From CAYFZR01 sp046760505 [NCBI: Candidatus Hydrothermarchaeota archaeon] (lineage in GTDB: Archaea; CAYFZR01): a stretch of DNA of 64,000 nucleotides. Location of the stretch: NCBI GenBank assembly GCA_046760505.1, contig JBHIEG010000004.1, forward strand, positions 1-64,000, written 5' to 3'. The number at the start of each line of letters is the position of its first letter. Positions within the stretch are counted from its first letter, which is position 1. Positions 17,934-26,647 of this stretch are shown piece after piece. The translations under genes and the position numbers were made by a program. A model generated the notes under the pieces. It was not told the DNA's origin and ran no database searches. It saw only the letters and a program-made list of their open reading frames with translations.

Positions 17934-18547
17934 CGAAATCGCCCCATGGACTTTTCCAGTTCCTTTATTACATCAGTGTATTCCTTGTTGGTTCGTTTAG
18001 CAACCTCGATAAAATAATCGAAACGTTTCCTATAATTTTCGTCTTGAGATCTACTCAGACATATGGCTGCTTCAATTAAAGCCGTTTTTGCTCTGTTTAT
18101 AGCAACAACAGGCTCTCTTATGACTATTTCTCCTATATTGAACCTGAATACGCCTTTTCTTATCTTTCCCATACGATTTTCATGATCCACGAGTTCAAAG
18201 GCATGAAGAGATAATTCCACGTAAGCCTTTGCCAAATCCAAAATAGGTGCGTTAAAGTTCTTAGATCTTTTGTAGGGAAAATCTGGATCTCTTATTGTTC
18301 CGTATACAAATGGTACAGGATCATCTGTAATATTAATCACGCAGCATTTCTCTCTCATTAGATTTTGGAAAGTATGTGAGCCTTCGTGAACACGGAGAAC
18401 AATCATTCCTTCTTTCAGAAAACAACCCATTGGTGCCGTATTTAAACTTCTATCCGCATTAAATGTAGAGACTATAACTTCGCATATCCTGTCTTCCACG
18501 ATGCCAATTTTTTCTAATTTTCTTTTCATGGTCTGTATCCACACCAT
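17930..18547 (-). CDS. DUF447 family protein (FMN-binding split-barrel-like)
   Basis: This is a 205-residue protein of the archaeal DUF447 family, recognised from the N-terminal strand order (ICEVIVSTFNADRSLNTAPMG) and the Gly/His region HEGSHTFQNL. The fold resembles flavin-reductase-like split barrels. The family is found in methanogens and in bacteria with tetrahydromethanopterin, but its reaction is not established. ATG 18547 overlaps the citG-like gene by 22 bases; ATG 18529 is an alternative start. It is cotranscribed with citG-like and the flavoprotein. Confidence 0.75.
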   Translation of the reverse strand: MVWIQTMKRKLEKIGIVEDRICEVIVSTFNADRSLNTAPMGCFLKEGMIVLRVHEGSHTFQNLMREKCCVINITDDPVPFVYGTIRDPDFPYKRSKNFNAPILDLAKAYVELSLHAFELVDHENRMGKIRKGVFRFNIGEIVIREPVVAINRAKTALIEAAICLSRSQDENYRKRFDYFIEVAKRTNKEYTDVIKELEKSMGRFR

Positions 18548-19413
18548 AATGCTAACCAGATTGAACTAGCGAGAAGGTCAGCGGTAGTGCCTGGATTTAA
18601 GACGTTACCTTCTTTTTGCAATTCCCTGTCAAATTTTATAACCTCTTTTTTCCCTATTGAAGTGAAAACTCCGCCTTTTTTTAAAATATCTTTTGCTTTC
18701 CTGGATATATGGACCGCTCTTTCCATTCCTGCTTTCCTGCGTATCAGTGAGTCGGGATATTTCGACAGAATCGTCAAAAATGTCTCCACCATGGCGGAAT
18801 TAATATTCTTCTCCCATAACTCCGTTATTTTTTTAAAACCTACCTCGAACGTAATTTCATAGTTATACGTCCATTCCCTTGATATATTGTCCCACTCAGA
18901 CGAAATCTCCATTAATTTCCATAAAGGGGGAAGATCCCTTTCGGCCTTATATACATCATAGATTGAGAATTCACCCTCCAATTTACCTACGTTTGCATTC
19001 ACCACTTTAATTGCCTTATAGACATTTTTTGAATCTTCTGGGGTAGTTGATCTCACAACCTTCTTTAAATTTGTCCTAAGTTCTTTCAAAGAAGAAGAAA
19101 CAGATCCTGAAGAACACAGAGGAGAAAATAACAATATTATTCCGAGATTTGTGTTCCCACCTTTTTGCCATCTTTTCGTTTCATTGACCGCATCAAGAAT
19201 GAATTTGCCCAGATTTACATCCGGAAAACTTTCAACAGAGGCTTTAGCCAACTCCTCCATTGGAGGTCCAATTGCAATACCGCTAGCCAGGAAGTTTTCA
19301 AGGCAGACATCCTCAAAATCGTAAAATCTATGGACATTCCCTGGTTTTGGGTAAGAACTTGCCTCTAAAATTGATGCAAGTTGTGAAATTAGCCCTATCT
19401 CCTTTGGAGACAT
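18526..19413 (-). CDS. CitG-like (triphosphoribosyl-dephospho-CoA synthase family) protein
   Basis: The 295-residue helical protein has the CitG/MdcB signature near its N-terminus (SSYPKPGNVHRFYDFEDV) and a later GTTADLLASSIW segment. Bacterial relatives attach a phosphoribosyl unit to dephospho-CoA for citrate lyase, but no citrate lyase genes occur here. In methanogens and H4MPT-using methylotrophs, CitG-like genes sit with DUF447 and flavoprotein genes. A phosphoribosyl transfer in tetrahydromethanopterin assembly is therefore a plausible, unproven role. It begins one base after the marker-9 gene ends. Confidence 0.8.
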   Translation of the reverse strand: MSPKEIGLISQLASILEASSYPKPGNVHRFYDFEDVCLENFLASGIAIGPPMEELAKASVESFPDVNLGKFILDAVNETKRWQKGGNTNLGIILLFSPLCSSGSVSSSLKELRTNLKKVVRSTTPEDSKNVYKAIKVVNANVGKLEGEFSIYDVYKAERDLPPLWKLMEISSEWDNISREWTYNYEITFEVGFKKITELWEKNINSAMVETFLTILSKYPDSLIRRKAGMERAVHISRKAKDILKKGGVFTSIGKKEVIKFDRELQKEGNVLNPGTTADLLASSIWLALWCGYRP

Positions 19414-19414
19414 C

Positions 19415-19909
19415 TTAAGACTCCAGTTGTTTTATCTTCAGAATTTTCATTGCTTTTTTTACGTCGCCATTTGTTTGTTCAAGTACCTCTTCTACCTCGC
19501 TCGATGAGATGCCAAAAGCGGCTGATAATGCATTTATCGTCATGAGACGCTCTTTTTTTTCTAATTTAGGTCTCTTTTTCTTGGTTATCTCAAAAGCAAG
19601 CTGCTTTTTCAGTTCCATATATTCCTCAGGTGTGAGATTAGCCCTTGCCATAGCAGCGTCCCGATACGGACAAGGCTTTGTCACCTTACAGCACCATACC
19701 AAACTGCCGAAGCACGTCCCTTCTCCTTCTCCCAATTTAGTTTTTCTGGCAAAATTCATTTTTATTTTTATATATTCTTCATGCGTTAATCCTGCTTCTC
19801 TGATTGCCTTATGTGTCGGGCACCTCTTTATTGGCGGACAACAAAATGCAAGTCCTCTGATGTCTCCTCCCCTGCAGATATGTTGGGGTGCATCATCCCA
19901 GCCCATCAT
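19415..19909 (-). CDS. Methanogenesis marker protein 9
   Basis: The 164-residue protein has the cysteine pattern of methanogenesis marker 9: FCCPPIKRC near residues 23-31 and WCCKVTKPC near 73-81, with further Cys at 12 and 66. The family is known from methanogens, with eight invariant Cys in its core. The last 45 residues resemble a UBA/NAC-like helical domain (AFGISSSEVEEVLEQTNGDVKKAMKIL). Some family members are fused to an N-terminal NifR3-like TIM barrel. Here that domain is a separate gene immediately upstream, overlapping by four bases. Function is unknown; metal binding is likely. Confidence 0.85.
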   Translation of the reverse strand: MMGWDDAPQHICRGGDIRGLAFCCPPIKRCPTHKAIREAGLTHEEYIKIKMNFARKTKLGEGEGTCFGSLVWCCKVTKPCPYRDAAMARANLTPEEYMELKKQLAFEITKKKRPKLEKKERLMTINALSAAFGISSSEVEEVLEQTNGDVKKAMKILKIKQLES

Positions 19910-20673
19910 ATCCCTTCCGATAAGCCCTTTGAAATCTCTCCAACTAAAGATGGATTTTTGAGAGCTGCTCTTGCTATTGACACTGCATCAGCCCCAGCTT
20001 TTCTCATTTCTATCGCCTTTTTTAGGTCAGTTATTGAGTTATTGCCAATAAGAAATGTATCGGGGTTTGTAGATTTTATTTCCGATATTATATTCAGGTC
20101 TGCTTTATTTTCTCCCGGTAACATTGCGTCAAGATGCAGTATATCACATAATTTTGATATGTTACATAAATCTTTGGATGGCACAACGTTAGCCCTGGCC
20201 TTCAATATTGCTGGCATTCCCGTTCTTTTTTTTATGCGATCCAGTATTCCCTTCAACAATTGTGGCTTCTTCAGCAGTTCCTGTCCGAGACCAAGTTTCT
20301 TGTACTCTGGTTGTCTGCAGTGGGCATTCAATTCTAAGTAAGCGCCTCTTTCAATCAAAAATCTGGATAATTTTTCAAGTTTCTCTCCATCAATCCCTCT
20401 GACATTTATGAATATCGGAATTTCAAATTTTTTGAGTATTTTTATACCTTCATCTAAATAACTGTAAATGTCAGTCAAAGTAAAATGTTTTCGCCTCTTA
20501 GAAACAAGGACACCTGCCTCCTGTGATCTTTCATCGATGTTGAATCCTCCTAGAGTTATCCATGCTGCTCCTTCTTCCGCTACCTTTTTACAGAAATCTA
20601 TATCGGTATATCCGGACATTGCTGATAGTCCTGCTTTGTTATAAATTCTCTGAAAAAGAATTTCGCTCTCCAT
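19906..20673 (-). CDS. NifR3/dihydroorotate-dehydrogenase-like TIM-barrel protein, partner of marker 9
   Basis: The 255-residue protein reads as a TIM barrel with FMN-type motifs. These are NKAGLSAMSGYTD at the start, INVRGIDGEK near 91, LELNAHCRQPE near 115 and an ending IGNNSITDLKKAIEMRKAGADAVSIARAAL, where phosphate binding is expected. It is related to dihydrouridine synthase (NifR3) proteins but shorter. In other archaea this domain is fused to marker 9, so the two adjacent genes probably act together. It lies nine bases after cofD. Confidence 0.75.
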   Translation of the reverse strand: MESEILFQRIYNKAGLSAMSGYTDIDFCKKVAEEGAAWITLGGFNIDERSQEAGVLVSKRRKHFTLTDIYSYLDEGIKILKKFEIPIFINVRGIDGEKLEKLSRFLIERGAYLELNAHCRQPEYKKLGLGQELLKKPQLLKGILDRIKKRTGMPAILKARANVVPSKDLCNISKLCDILHLDAMLPGENKADLNIISEIKSTNPDTFLIGNNSITDLKKAIEMRKAGADAVSIARAALKNPSLVGEISKGLSEGI

Positions 20674-20682
20674 ATCTAAGCC

Positions 20683-21585
20683 TCATAGGCTAAGCAAGAA
20701 TCTTGCAAGTCTTATTTTATCACTCATACCTTTCATTATTATATTTGTGTATTCAGTTCTAACATCTGATTTCACAGGATTGTCCGTTGTATCCGCGACA
20801 AATATGTCAAGGAAGTCATAGATGATTGGAATGCTTTCGGGAGACACTTTGTATCCTAAGGCATTCATAAATTTGCCGGCTGGACCGCTCACAGGAGAAT
20901 TTCCTATGATGGGAGAAATCGCTATTTTTTTACTATTACTCTCTAAAATTGCCTTCTTAAATCCCTTCAAGTTGATTATAGGTAGAATACTCGTAATCGG
21001 ATTACTTGGGCCAATTATAATTTTATCTGCTTCCTTAATTTCGACTAACGCCTCTTTCAACGGTTCAGCGTCTTCTAAACCTTCAAATGTAACGTCTAAA
21101 ACATCTACTTTTCCTCTTTTTTCAACCCAGAACTCATGAAATGACATCGTTTTTTCAGGGGTATGAATTCGTGTAGCAACTCTGTCATTGGTCATCGGCA
21201 GCACCTTACAGTTTAAACCTAGAATCCTCAACTGGTGCTTAATTGCCTTGGACAATGGAAGTCCAGACTTAAGCAATAAGGTTCTTTGTAGCTTAAACGC
21301 TCTGTCTCTGTCTCCAATTCTTAAAATTTCCTTTTGACCTAATTTTTTAAGTTCTTCATGGCAGAAAAAGGTATCTCCTCTGATTCCGTACCATGTTTCC
21401 TCATTTATTATGTCCAAAAGGGTGTAAATAACGGTGTCAATATCGGGCGAAATGAACATGTTGGACAGCCAGAGATCTTCTGCTGTATTCACGATTATCG
21501 TCATATCTTTTTGATCTAATTCTCTCTTTAATCCCTGTAATAGCTTAGGAGTTCCGGTACCTCCTGAAAGGATTACAATGCTCAT
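20683..21585 (-). CDS. cofD: 2-phospho-L-lactate transferase (F420 biosynthesis)
   Basis: The 300-residue protein starts with the CofD signature (VILSGGTGTPKLLQGL). It also has NTAEDLWLSNMFISPDIDTVIYTL near residue 34, and IIGPSNPITSILPI near 190 for guanosine-diphosphate lactate and Fo binding. It transfers the phospholactyl group to Fo to make F420-0. It lies four bases after cofE, making a cofE-cofD unit. Confidence 0.94.
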   Translation of the reverse strand: MSIVILSGGTGTPKLLQGLKRELDQKDMTIIVNTAEDLWLSNMFISPDIDTVIYTLLDIINEETWYGIRGDTFFCHEELKKLGQKEILRIGDRDRAFKLQRTLLLKSGLPLSKAIKHQLRILGLNCKVLPMTNDRVATRIHTPEKTMSFHEFWVEKRGKVDVLDVTFEGLEDAEPLKEALVEIKEADKIIIGPSNPITSILPIINLKGFKKAILESNSKKIAISPIIGNSPVSGPAGKFMNALGYKVSPESIPIIYDFLDIFVADTTDNPVKSDVRTEYTNIIMKGMSDKIRLARFLLSL

Positions 21586-21589
21586 TTTC

Positions 21590-22324
21590 TCACCTGAAGA
21601 CGTCTTCCTTCGAATTTCTAATCAAGTCTTTCGATCCTTTTTCGGATTTTTTATACTTCAATCCCCTTACGATAACAGCGGGAATCCCTTCGCTAGCTTC
21701 TCCCATGATTAGGTTGGCAGCACAAGAGATGTTGTCGAGTAATGCGACTTTTGTTATTTTTAACTCCTTTCCAAAGAGATCCTTTTCCCCCCTTCTATCT
21801 TGTAGAGGTTCTATCCCGGAACTGCCAATACATACACCAGTAACTCCCGTTCTAAAAGGTCTCCCGCACGTGTCCGTAATTATCACTGCAACGTCTTTGT
21901 TGGAGAGACTACGTAGGGTTTTCCTAATCTCTTTTGCAGACCTATCTGGATCTTCGGGTAAAAGTATCGCATATCCTTTCTCTACATTGGTCTCATCTAC
22001 CCCAGAGTTCGCGCAAACATAACCATTTTTTGTTTCAGTGACTATGAAACCAGGTCCTACTCTCAGTATTTTTTCTGCCTCTCTTATGATTAATTCAACA
22101 ATTCTTGGATCTTTAGAAGTCTTCTTTGCCAGTCTAATTGCGTATTTACTGGGTTTAATGTCTTCTAATCGCACTACTCTTCCCTCTGCTTTTGACAAAA
22201 TCGTATGGGTTATAACCAAAATATCGTTTTCCTTGATTTTGGTGAATGAAGAAAATATCAATTTTCCGATATCGTCTCCAGGTTTAATTAGCGGTAAGTC
22301 TTTTATTGGTATAAAAGATACCAA
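21590..22324 (-). CDS. cofE: F420-0:gamma-glutamyl ligase
   Basis: The 244-residue protein has the CofE pattern: a first strand ending in PLIKPGDD, ILVITHTILSKAEGR near 40, and the metal-binding motifs CANSGVDETNV near 104 and IITDTCGRPFRTGV near 148. It adds gamma-linked glutamates to F420-0 using GTP. It is the first gene of the tight run cofE-cofD-TIM barrel-marker 9-citG-like-DUF447-flavoprotein-tmk, where gaps are ten bases or less. Confidence 0.94.
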   Translation of the reverse strand: MVSFIPIKDLPLIKPGDDIGKLIFSSFTKIKENDILVITHTILSKAEGRVVRLEDIKPSKYAIRLAKKTSKDPRIVELIIREAEKILRVGPGFIVTETKNGYVCANSGVDETNVEKGYAILLPEDPDRSAKEIRKTLRSLSNKDVAVIITDTCGRPFRTGVTGVCIGSSGIEPLQDRRGEKDLFGKELKITKVALLDNISCAANLIMGEASEGIPAVIVRGLKYKKSEKGSKDLIRNSKEDVFR

Positions 22325-22397
22325 CCTTAACCCTCTACATTTTTCTTGGGATTGAGTAAAAGAACTAGAAAAAGGTTTGAGGCATAATTACTAAGAA

Positions 22398-22673
22398 TCA
22401 ACCTGTAAGCGCTTTTTTCTCGTTTATCACTATCACATCACTTACGGCTTCCACAGAGTCATATGGAACTTTTGCAAATCCCTCTTCGTCCACAGGGAGT
22501 TGCAAAACACTTTGTGTTGGTCCTTTTGTTTTTTCAGGCTCTATTATGAGATTTAAAAGGGTACCGGTTTCTACGTCGAGAGTTATGTCGTACAAACTCC
22601 CTACCATCCTCCCCTTATCACTAACAACAGTTTTGCCAGCCAAATCACTTGCATATACTTTCTTCAAGTTCAT
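22398..22673 (-). CDS. PRC-barrel domain protein
   Basis: This 91-residue protein is a single PRC-barrel (about residues 3-85): KVYASDLAGKTVVSDKGRMVGSLYDITLDVETG is the typical opening, and a second strand set follows. Archaeal stand-alone PRC-barrel proteins are common and have been linked to cell-division machinery in some species, but no role is proven for this one. Its start overlaps the cobY end by 29 bases. The gap to cofE is 73 bases. Confidence 0.8.
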   Translation of the reverse strand: MNLKKVYASDLAGKTVVSDKGRMVGSLYDITLDVETGTLLNLIIEPEKTKGPTQSVLQLPVDEEGFAKVPYDSVEAVSDVIVINEKKALTG

Positions 22674-23235
22674 TCCTCCATAACCTCGCGTGCATAAGAT
22701 CTATAAAAGTATTTACGTTAATCGCTACTTCCAATCTATCCATACATATATTTTTCTGAGGCATCTCCTCCTTGAAATTTGAATCCACTATGTTGAAGCC
22801 AGTGTACTCCATCTCATCCTTTGCGATCAATCCCACACTCTCTTTAAACTTCCCTGAAACTACCACGGAAATTGCAGGTATTTCAGTTTTCTCGTAAATT
22901 TCTATTGTGTTCTCTATTATTTCTGCTGTTATGTATGGAATATCTGAAGGCAGCACTATTATCTTTCCGTCCAACTTATTTAAGATTTCTCGAAGATCAT
23001 TTACATATCCTTTTCCCTGTGTATCCAACGTGTGGATCCTGTTTCTCTTTGCCCACTCTTTTGTCTTAGGAGTCCACTTTGATACTGCAATCTTTATAAC
23101 ATTTATCTTTTTCGTTTCCTTGACAGCTTGGACGACTCTTTCTATCATCTTCTTTCCTTTTATCTCTAGAAGGGGCTTTTCCACGTAGCCTAGTCTAGAT
23201 CCCTTTCCTCCAGCCATTATAATGCATTTATACAT
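22645..23235 (-). CDS. cobY: Adenosylcobinamide-phosphate guanylyltransferase, archaeal CobY type
   Basis: The 196-residue nucleotidyltransferase begins with IIMAGGKGSRLG and has the KPLLEIKGKKMIERV and VSKWTPKTKEWA motifs of archaeal CobY. It activates adenosylcobinamide phosphate with GTP in the non-orthologous archaeal route of cobamide assembly. It overlaps the end of cobS by 19 bases. CofC/MobA-like nucleotidyltransferases are relatives; the cobS neighbour favours CobY. Confidence 0.85.
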   Translation of the reverse strand: MYKCIIMAGGKGSRLGYVEKPLLEIKGKKMIERVVQAVKETKKINVIKIAVSKWTPKTKEWAKRNRIHTLDTQGKGYVNDLREILNKLDGKIIVLPSDIPYITAEIIENTIEIYEKTEIPAISVVVSGKFKESVGLIAKDEMEYTGFNIVDSNFKEEMPQKNICMDRLEVAINVNTFIDLMHARLWRNELEESICK

Positions 23236-23927
23236 AGGATCACTACCAGTGAGAGGACCCTCGAAATCTCATGAGAGGCGCCGAGCGTGTCTCCTGTCGT
23301 ACCTCCGAAAGAAGAGGCAGAGAGTTTTGCGAAGGAGTAACCGAATATTACTGTTAGAATGACCAGTATTGGCGCAGGCTTATAAATCAAATAGGTAAAA
23401 AATAGGGCAATAAAGACACCGGATAAAAATTGTTTTGAGTCAATTCCCTCCACAAAGTGTTTACCGAGACCATTCCATAAGGGGTTGCCAAAGTACATGC
23501 AAGAAATCATACCAAGTTTTGCATAGGTTTCAGATAATATCAGTCCCACATATCCCAATTCGAGAAGGGAAAAGAAGGTTATTAGAATAGTAAAAATTGC
23601 GATACCAAAGCCGCCAACTCCAATATTGCTATCTTTCATGATTTCAACTCTTTTTTCCCTGTCTTTTATCATCCAAGCATCTCCCACGTCTATTAAACCG
23701 TCTAGGTGCAAAAAACCTGTGAGGAAATATAGTGAGAACAGCCCCGCTGTTAATCCTAATTTCATATCCAATATTCCAATGAAATTAGCAATCCAGTAGG
23801 AGAAGCACCCCAAGGAAAAACCCACAAAAGGTAAAAGATATAAAAATTTTATTATCTCTGAGATCTCACATTTCTTGAAGGGCATTACGGTAAAAAATGA
23901 GAACAGACCCCTTATTCCATTCAACAT
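23217..23927 (-). CDS. cobS: Adenosylcobinamide-GDP ribazoletransferase
   Basis: The 236-residue membrane protein has about six helices. The conserved FLHLDGLIDVGDAWM segment carries the acidic metal-binding motif of CobS, and MKDSNIGVGGFG follows. A C-terminal SSFGGTTGDTLGASHEISR segment binds nucleotide or phosphate. It joins alpha-ribazole (or its phosphate) to adenosylcobinamide-GDP in the membrane. It is cotranscribed with cobY and probably with the upstream unknown and cobZ-like genes. Confidence 0.92.
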   Translation of the reverse strand: MLNGIRGLFSFFTVMPFKKCEISEIIKFLYLLPFVGFSLGCFSYWIANFIGILDMKLGLTAGLFSLYFLTGFLHLDGLIDVGDAWMIKDREKRVEIMKDSNIGVGGFGIAIFTILITFFSLLELGYVGLILSETYAKLGMISCMYFGNPLWNGLGKHFVEGIDSKQFLSGVFIALFFTYLIYKPAPILVILTVIFGYSFAKLSASSFGGTTGDTLGASHEISRVLSLVVILCINAL

Positions 23928-23950
23928 AGCGAGGAATATGTGAAATGCAC

Positions 23951-24478
23951 CTAATAAATATTATTTTCCCGATCTACTTTTTGGTCTATTTTATGCGCCT
24001 TAACTCGAACCTCGTCAAAACCATCCTCTATGCTGAATTCATAAATTACAGGGACCATCCATTTATGATCCACTTCATCGATCAAATTTTTTATTATGAG
24101 GAAATTTCTTAATTTTTCTACCCTCACGAATGAGGGTTTTCCGAGGGAAAAATCAATTACATCTTCTCCTCGCTCAACCATGTCTCTCAGATGGTAGATA
24201 AGTCTATCGAAGAACTTTTTGGTTCTTACTTCGGTAAGACTACTTTCTTTTCTCAACGAGTGATGCTCCTTGATCAGGTCGAATATTTTTTGATACGTTT
24301 CTTCTTCAGAGAAACTCTTGATTTCAAGAATTCTTTCTCTAACGAATAGAACAGTGTCTTCATAATCACCTATTTTTTCTCTATCTTCAAATACTTTGTT
24401 TCTAGCAAGTATCATCAATTGATATATCTTTTCTGCATCATTTTTGGATATCGCTTGGATTATTTCCTTTTTGTACAA
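23951..24478 (-). CDS. Helical protein of unknown function inside the cobamide cluster
   Basis: The 175-residue predicted soluble protein is mostly alpha-helical for about 115 residues, with many Lys, Glu and Arg. It ends in a short beta-rich segment (WMVPVIYEFSIEDGFDEVRVKAHKI). It has no Cys motif, signal peptide or membrane helix. It lies 23 bases upstream of cobS and 67 bases after the cobZ-like gene. A GINS-type replication factor was considered on helix pattern but is not supported. Position makes a link to cobamide metabolism possible. Confidence 0.6.
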   Translation of the reverse strand: MYKKEIIQAISKNDAEKIYQLMILARNKVFEDREKIGDYEDTVLFVRERILEIKSFSEEETYQKIFDLIKEHHSLRKESSLTEVRTKKFFDRLIYHLRDMVERGEDVIDFSLGKPSFVRVEKLRNFLIIKNLIDEVDHKWMVPVIYEFSIEDGFDEVRVKAHKIDQKVDRENNIY

Positions 24479-24545
24479 AAAACATACCCATTATTACAGA
24501 AGATTTTTTATAGATTTAAATTATTCTGGACCCTGCTTCTAGCAT

Positions 24546-25475
24546 TCATTTTGAATAAAGGAGCCTTGATAATGCACCAGCTACAAATCCCGCGAGAACG
24601 TCATCCATAAATATCCCCTGTTCACGGATTATTCCTGGTTTTTTTTCATCATATCGCTTAAAATTAAATATACCTTTTGTTCCTGCAATTTCATTTGCAA
24701 TTGCCATCCCTAAAATCTCGTCTGCATATAAAAAAGATGGATCTTCTTTGTTGCTTAACCCTTTTATTTTTCCATGCGCTAATTCTTCTTCAAGTTTTAT
24801 TCCGGCTAAGATCAATGAAGAGATGTTGATATCCTCTGATAGCCCTATTAATTCTTTTTTCAACTCTTTCTTAATTATTTCGCTTTCCTCTCCTATATAC
24901 AATGCCATTCCTGCTTCTACAAGATCCCGCAGGAAAATTTTCTTTTCTTCGAGTTTTTCCAAAATCGTTTTCGGAAATTTGATGTTTTTTTGCTTTATCA
25001 AGGCATCCTTTAAAAGTTCCTTTGTTTTTTTAAATATTTCATCATAATCAATTTTTCTAGGATTTATTTCTTTTATAGCCAAAACTGCGTTATATGAACA
25101 GTATTCTCGTGCAGCATCCAGTTCTAAAAAAGCATATGCTTTTGCTTCTCCTATCAGAGCGTAGAGGTCTTGTATTGCATTCTCTGCTATCTCTCTAAGA
25201 ATTAATAGAGTGTTAATCTTCCCATTGAAAAACTCTAACAAGAGAAATGATTTTTGATCTTCCTTGAAGATACACCTTTCAATGTTTTCCACACCAAAGA
25301 AGAATCCTCTTGGATACTGTATTTTTAAATCCTCCAGATTTAAACCATCCTCGAAAACTACAATTCTATCCGTCTTGAGAGTTTCTTTAAGGGAGTATAC
25401 AGTAAATTCTTCTTTGAGGGATATAATGATATACTTATCCATGGGATATACTTCGATATCCTCCATCCCAAACAC
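24546..25475 (-). CDS. cobZ: CobZ/PgpA-like alpha-ribazole phosphatase domain with an extra N-terminal region
   Basis: The 309-residue protein has a C-terminal PgpA/CobZ domain (about residues 165-305) with ADEILGMAIANEIAGTKGIFNF and EQGIFMDDVLAGFVAGALSR, whose acidic residues bind metal. Archaeal CobZ dephosphorylates alpha-ribazole-5'-phosphate, or the cobamide phosphate, in the last stage of lower-ligand assembly. The N-terminal 160 residues resemble no domain I can name. They lack the motifs of adenosylcobinamide hydrolase CbiZ, so the CbiS fusion known from some archaea is not indicated. It is the first gene of the cobamide cluster, divergent from larC. Confidence 0.78.
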   Translation of the reverse strand: MFGMEDIEVYPMDKYIIISLKEEFTVYSLKETLKTDRIVVFEDGLNLEDLKIQYPRGFFFGVENIERCIFKEDQKSFLLLEFFNGKINTLLILREIAENAIQDLYALIGEAKAYAFLELDAAREYCSYNAVLAIKEINPRKIDYDEIFKKTKELLKDALIKQKNIKFPKTILEKLEEKKIFLRDLVEAGMALYIGEESEIIKKELKKELIGLSEDINISSLILAGIKLEEELAHGKIKGLSNKEDPSFLYADEILGMAIANEIAGTKGIFNFKRYDEKKPGIIREQGIFMDDVLAGFVAGALSRLLYSK

Positions 25476-25519
25476 CTTAAAAACCTCTAGTTAAAATGTA
25501 CTTAAGGATTGTGAGCACA

Positions 25520-26647
25520 ATGAAAGTACTCCTCCTAGATCCTCAACTAGCGGGAATATCAGGAGACATGTGCTTGGCATCATTGTTAGATATAGGCTTG
25601 GTTGAAATCATAGATGAACTGGAGAATTTGTTTCCCGTAAAGATTAATGCTACGGTGAGTGAAGACAGAGGTATCCGTGGGGTAAGACTTGAAATTTTGA
25701 GAGAAGAAAAAGAAATGTCTTTCGAGGAGATAAAGGAAAATATAAGAGGCAGTAAACAAATCGTTGAAACGTCCTACAAGATCATAGATGTACTCTCAAA
25801 GGCAGAGGAAGGAATTCATGGTGAAAGACATTTTCATGATGCATGGGATCTTCTGGTAGATGTAGTGGGTTTTTCCATGTGCATAGAGAAAATTTCTCCA
25901 GAAATAATACTTTCTTTGCCTCCAGCACTTGGAACAGGCATCGTAGAATCTCCTCATGGAACATTGCCTGTTCCAAGTCCAGCAACTCTTGAGATCTTGC
26001 GGATTTTAAACTTCTCAACAAGGAGAACAAGTATTAAAGAGGAATTGACCACGCCGACAGGCGCCTCACTGCTCAGCGTTTCTAGCCAAGTTCTATCTTT
26101 TCCGGAGATTTATGTGAATGAAATCGGTTATGGCCTAGGTTGGAAGAAATTGGAAGTGCCCAATGTTTTCAGAAGTATAGTTGGCGAATCAATAGATATT
26201 TTTCTCACAGACCAAGTATTCGTACTCGAGACAAATATCGATGATGTTAGTCCCGAGATTTTGAGTTACACCATGGAAAAATTGCTTGAAAAAGGTGCTA
26301 AGGACGTCTGCTACGTCCCAATATATGCGAAGAAGAACAGACCCGCCTATCAGTTGCAGGTCATATGCAGTGCTGAAGATTTATCAGACCACATAAAAAT
26401 AATTTCTAAGGAAACAGGGTCTTTGGGCATAAGAATATTACCTATACAGCATAGATGGATATCAGAAAGGAAAATAGATACTCTCTCGGTAAAGATAAAA
26501 GAGAAGGAGTTTGATGTAAGGATAAAAAGATCTCAGTATGCAGCATCCATAGAATATGAGGATGCAAAAAAGATATCGGAGGAGACTGGAATTCCTCTAA
26601 GAGAGGTTTTTTCCATCATAGAAAGGCAAATCAGGAAAAAAAATTAA
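25520..26647 (+). CDS. larC: LarC-type nickel insertion protein
   Basis: The protein, 375 residues from ATG 25520, starts with [15 protein letters not shown]. The family's His/Glu-rich part is short here ([19 protein letters not shown], near residue 97). An [11 protein letters not shown] motif lies near 175, and [12 protein letters not shown] opens the second domain near 236. LarC inserts nickel into the pincer nucleotide in a CTP-dependent step. In some bacteria larC is split and joined by frameshifting; here it is one intact frame. ATG 25520 matches the family start better than ATG 25496. Its 3' end overlaps the convergent pcm by four bases. Confidence 0.88.
   Translation: MKVLLLDPQLAGISGDMCLASLLDIGLVEIIDELENLFPVKINATVSEDRGIRGVRLEILREEKEMSFEEIKENIRGSKQIVETSYKIIDVLSKAEEGIHGERHFHDAWDLLVDVVGFSMCIEKISPEIILSLPPALGTGIVESPHGTLPVPSPATLEILRILNFSTRRTSIKEELTTPTGASLLSVSSQVLSFPEIYVNEIGYGLGWKKLEVPNVFRSIVGESIDIFLTDQVFVLETNIDDVSPEILSYTMEKLLEKGAKDVCYVPIYAKKNRPAYQLQVICSAEDLSDHIKIISKETGSLGIRILPIQHRWISERKIDTLSVKIKEKEFDVRIKRSQYAASIEYEDAKKISEETGIPLREVFSIIERQIRKKN

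Noticed and set aside
24546-25475. CbiS-type fusion of CbiZ with CobZ
   Set aside because: The N-terminal region lacks CbiZ motifs; only the C-terminal phosphatase domain is supported.
25496-26647. Programmed frameshift in larC as in lactobacilli
   Set aside because: The gene is one intact frame here.
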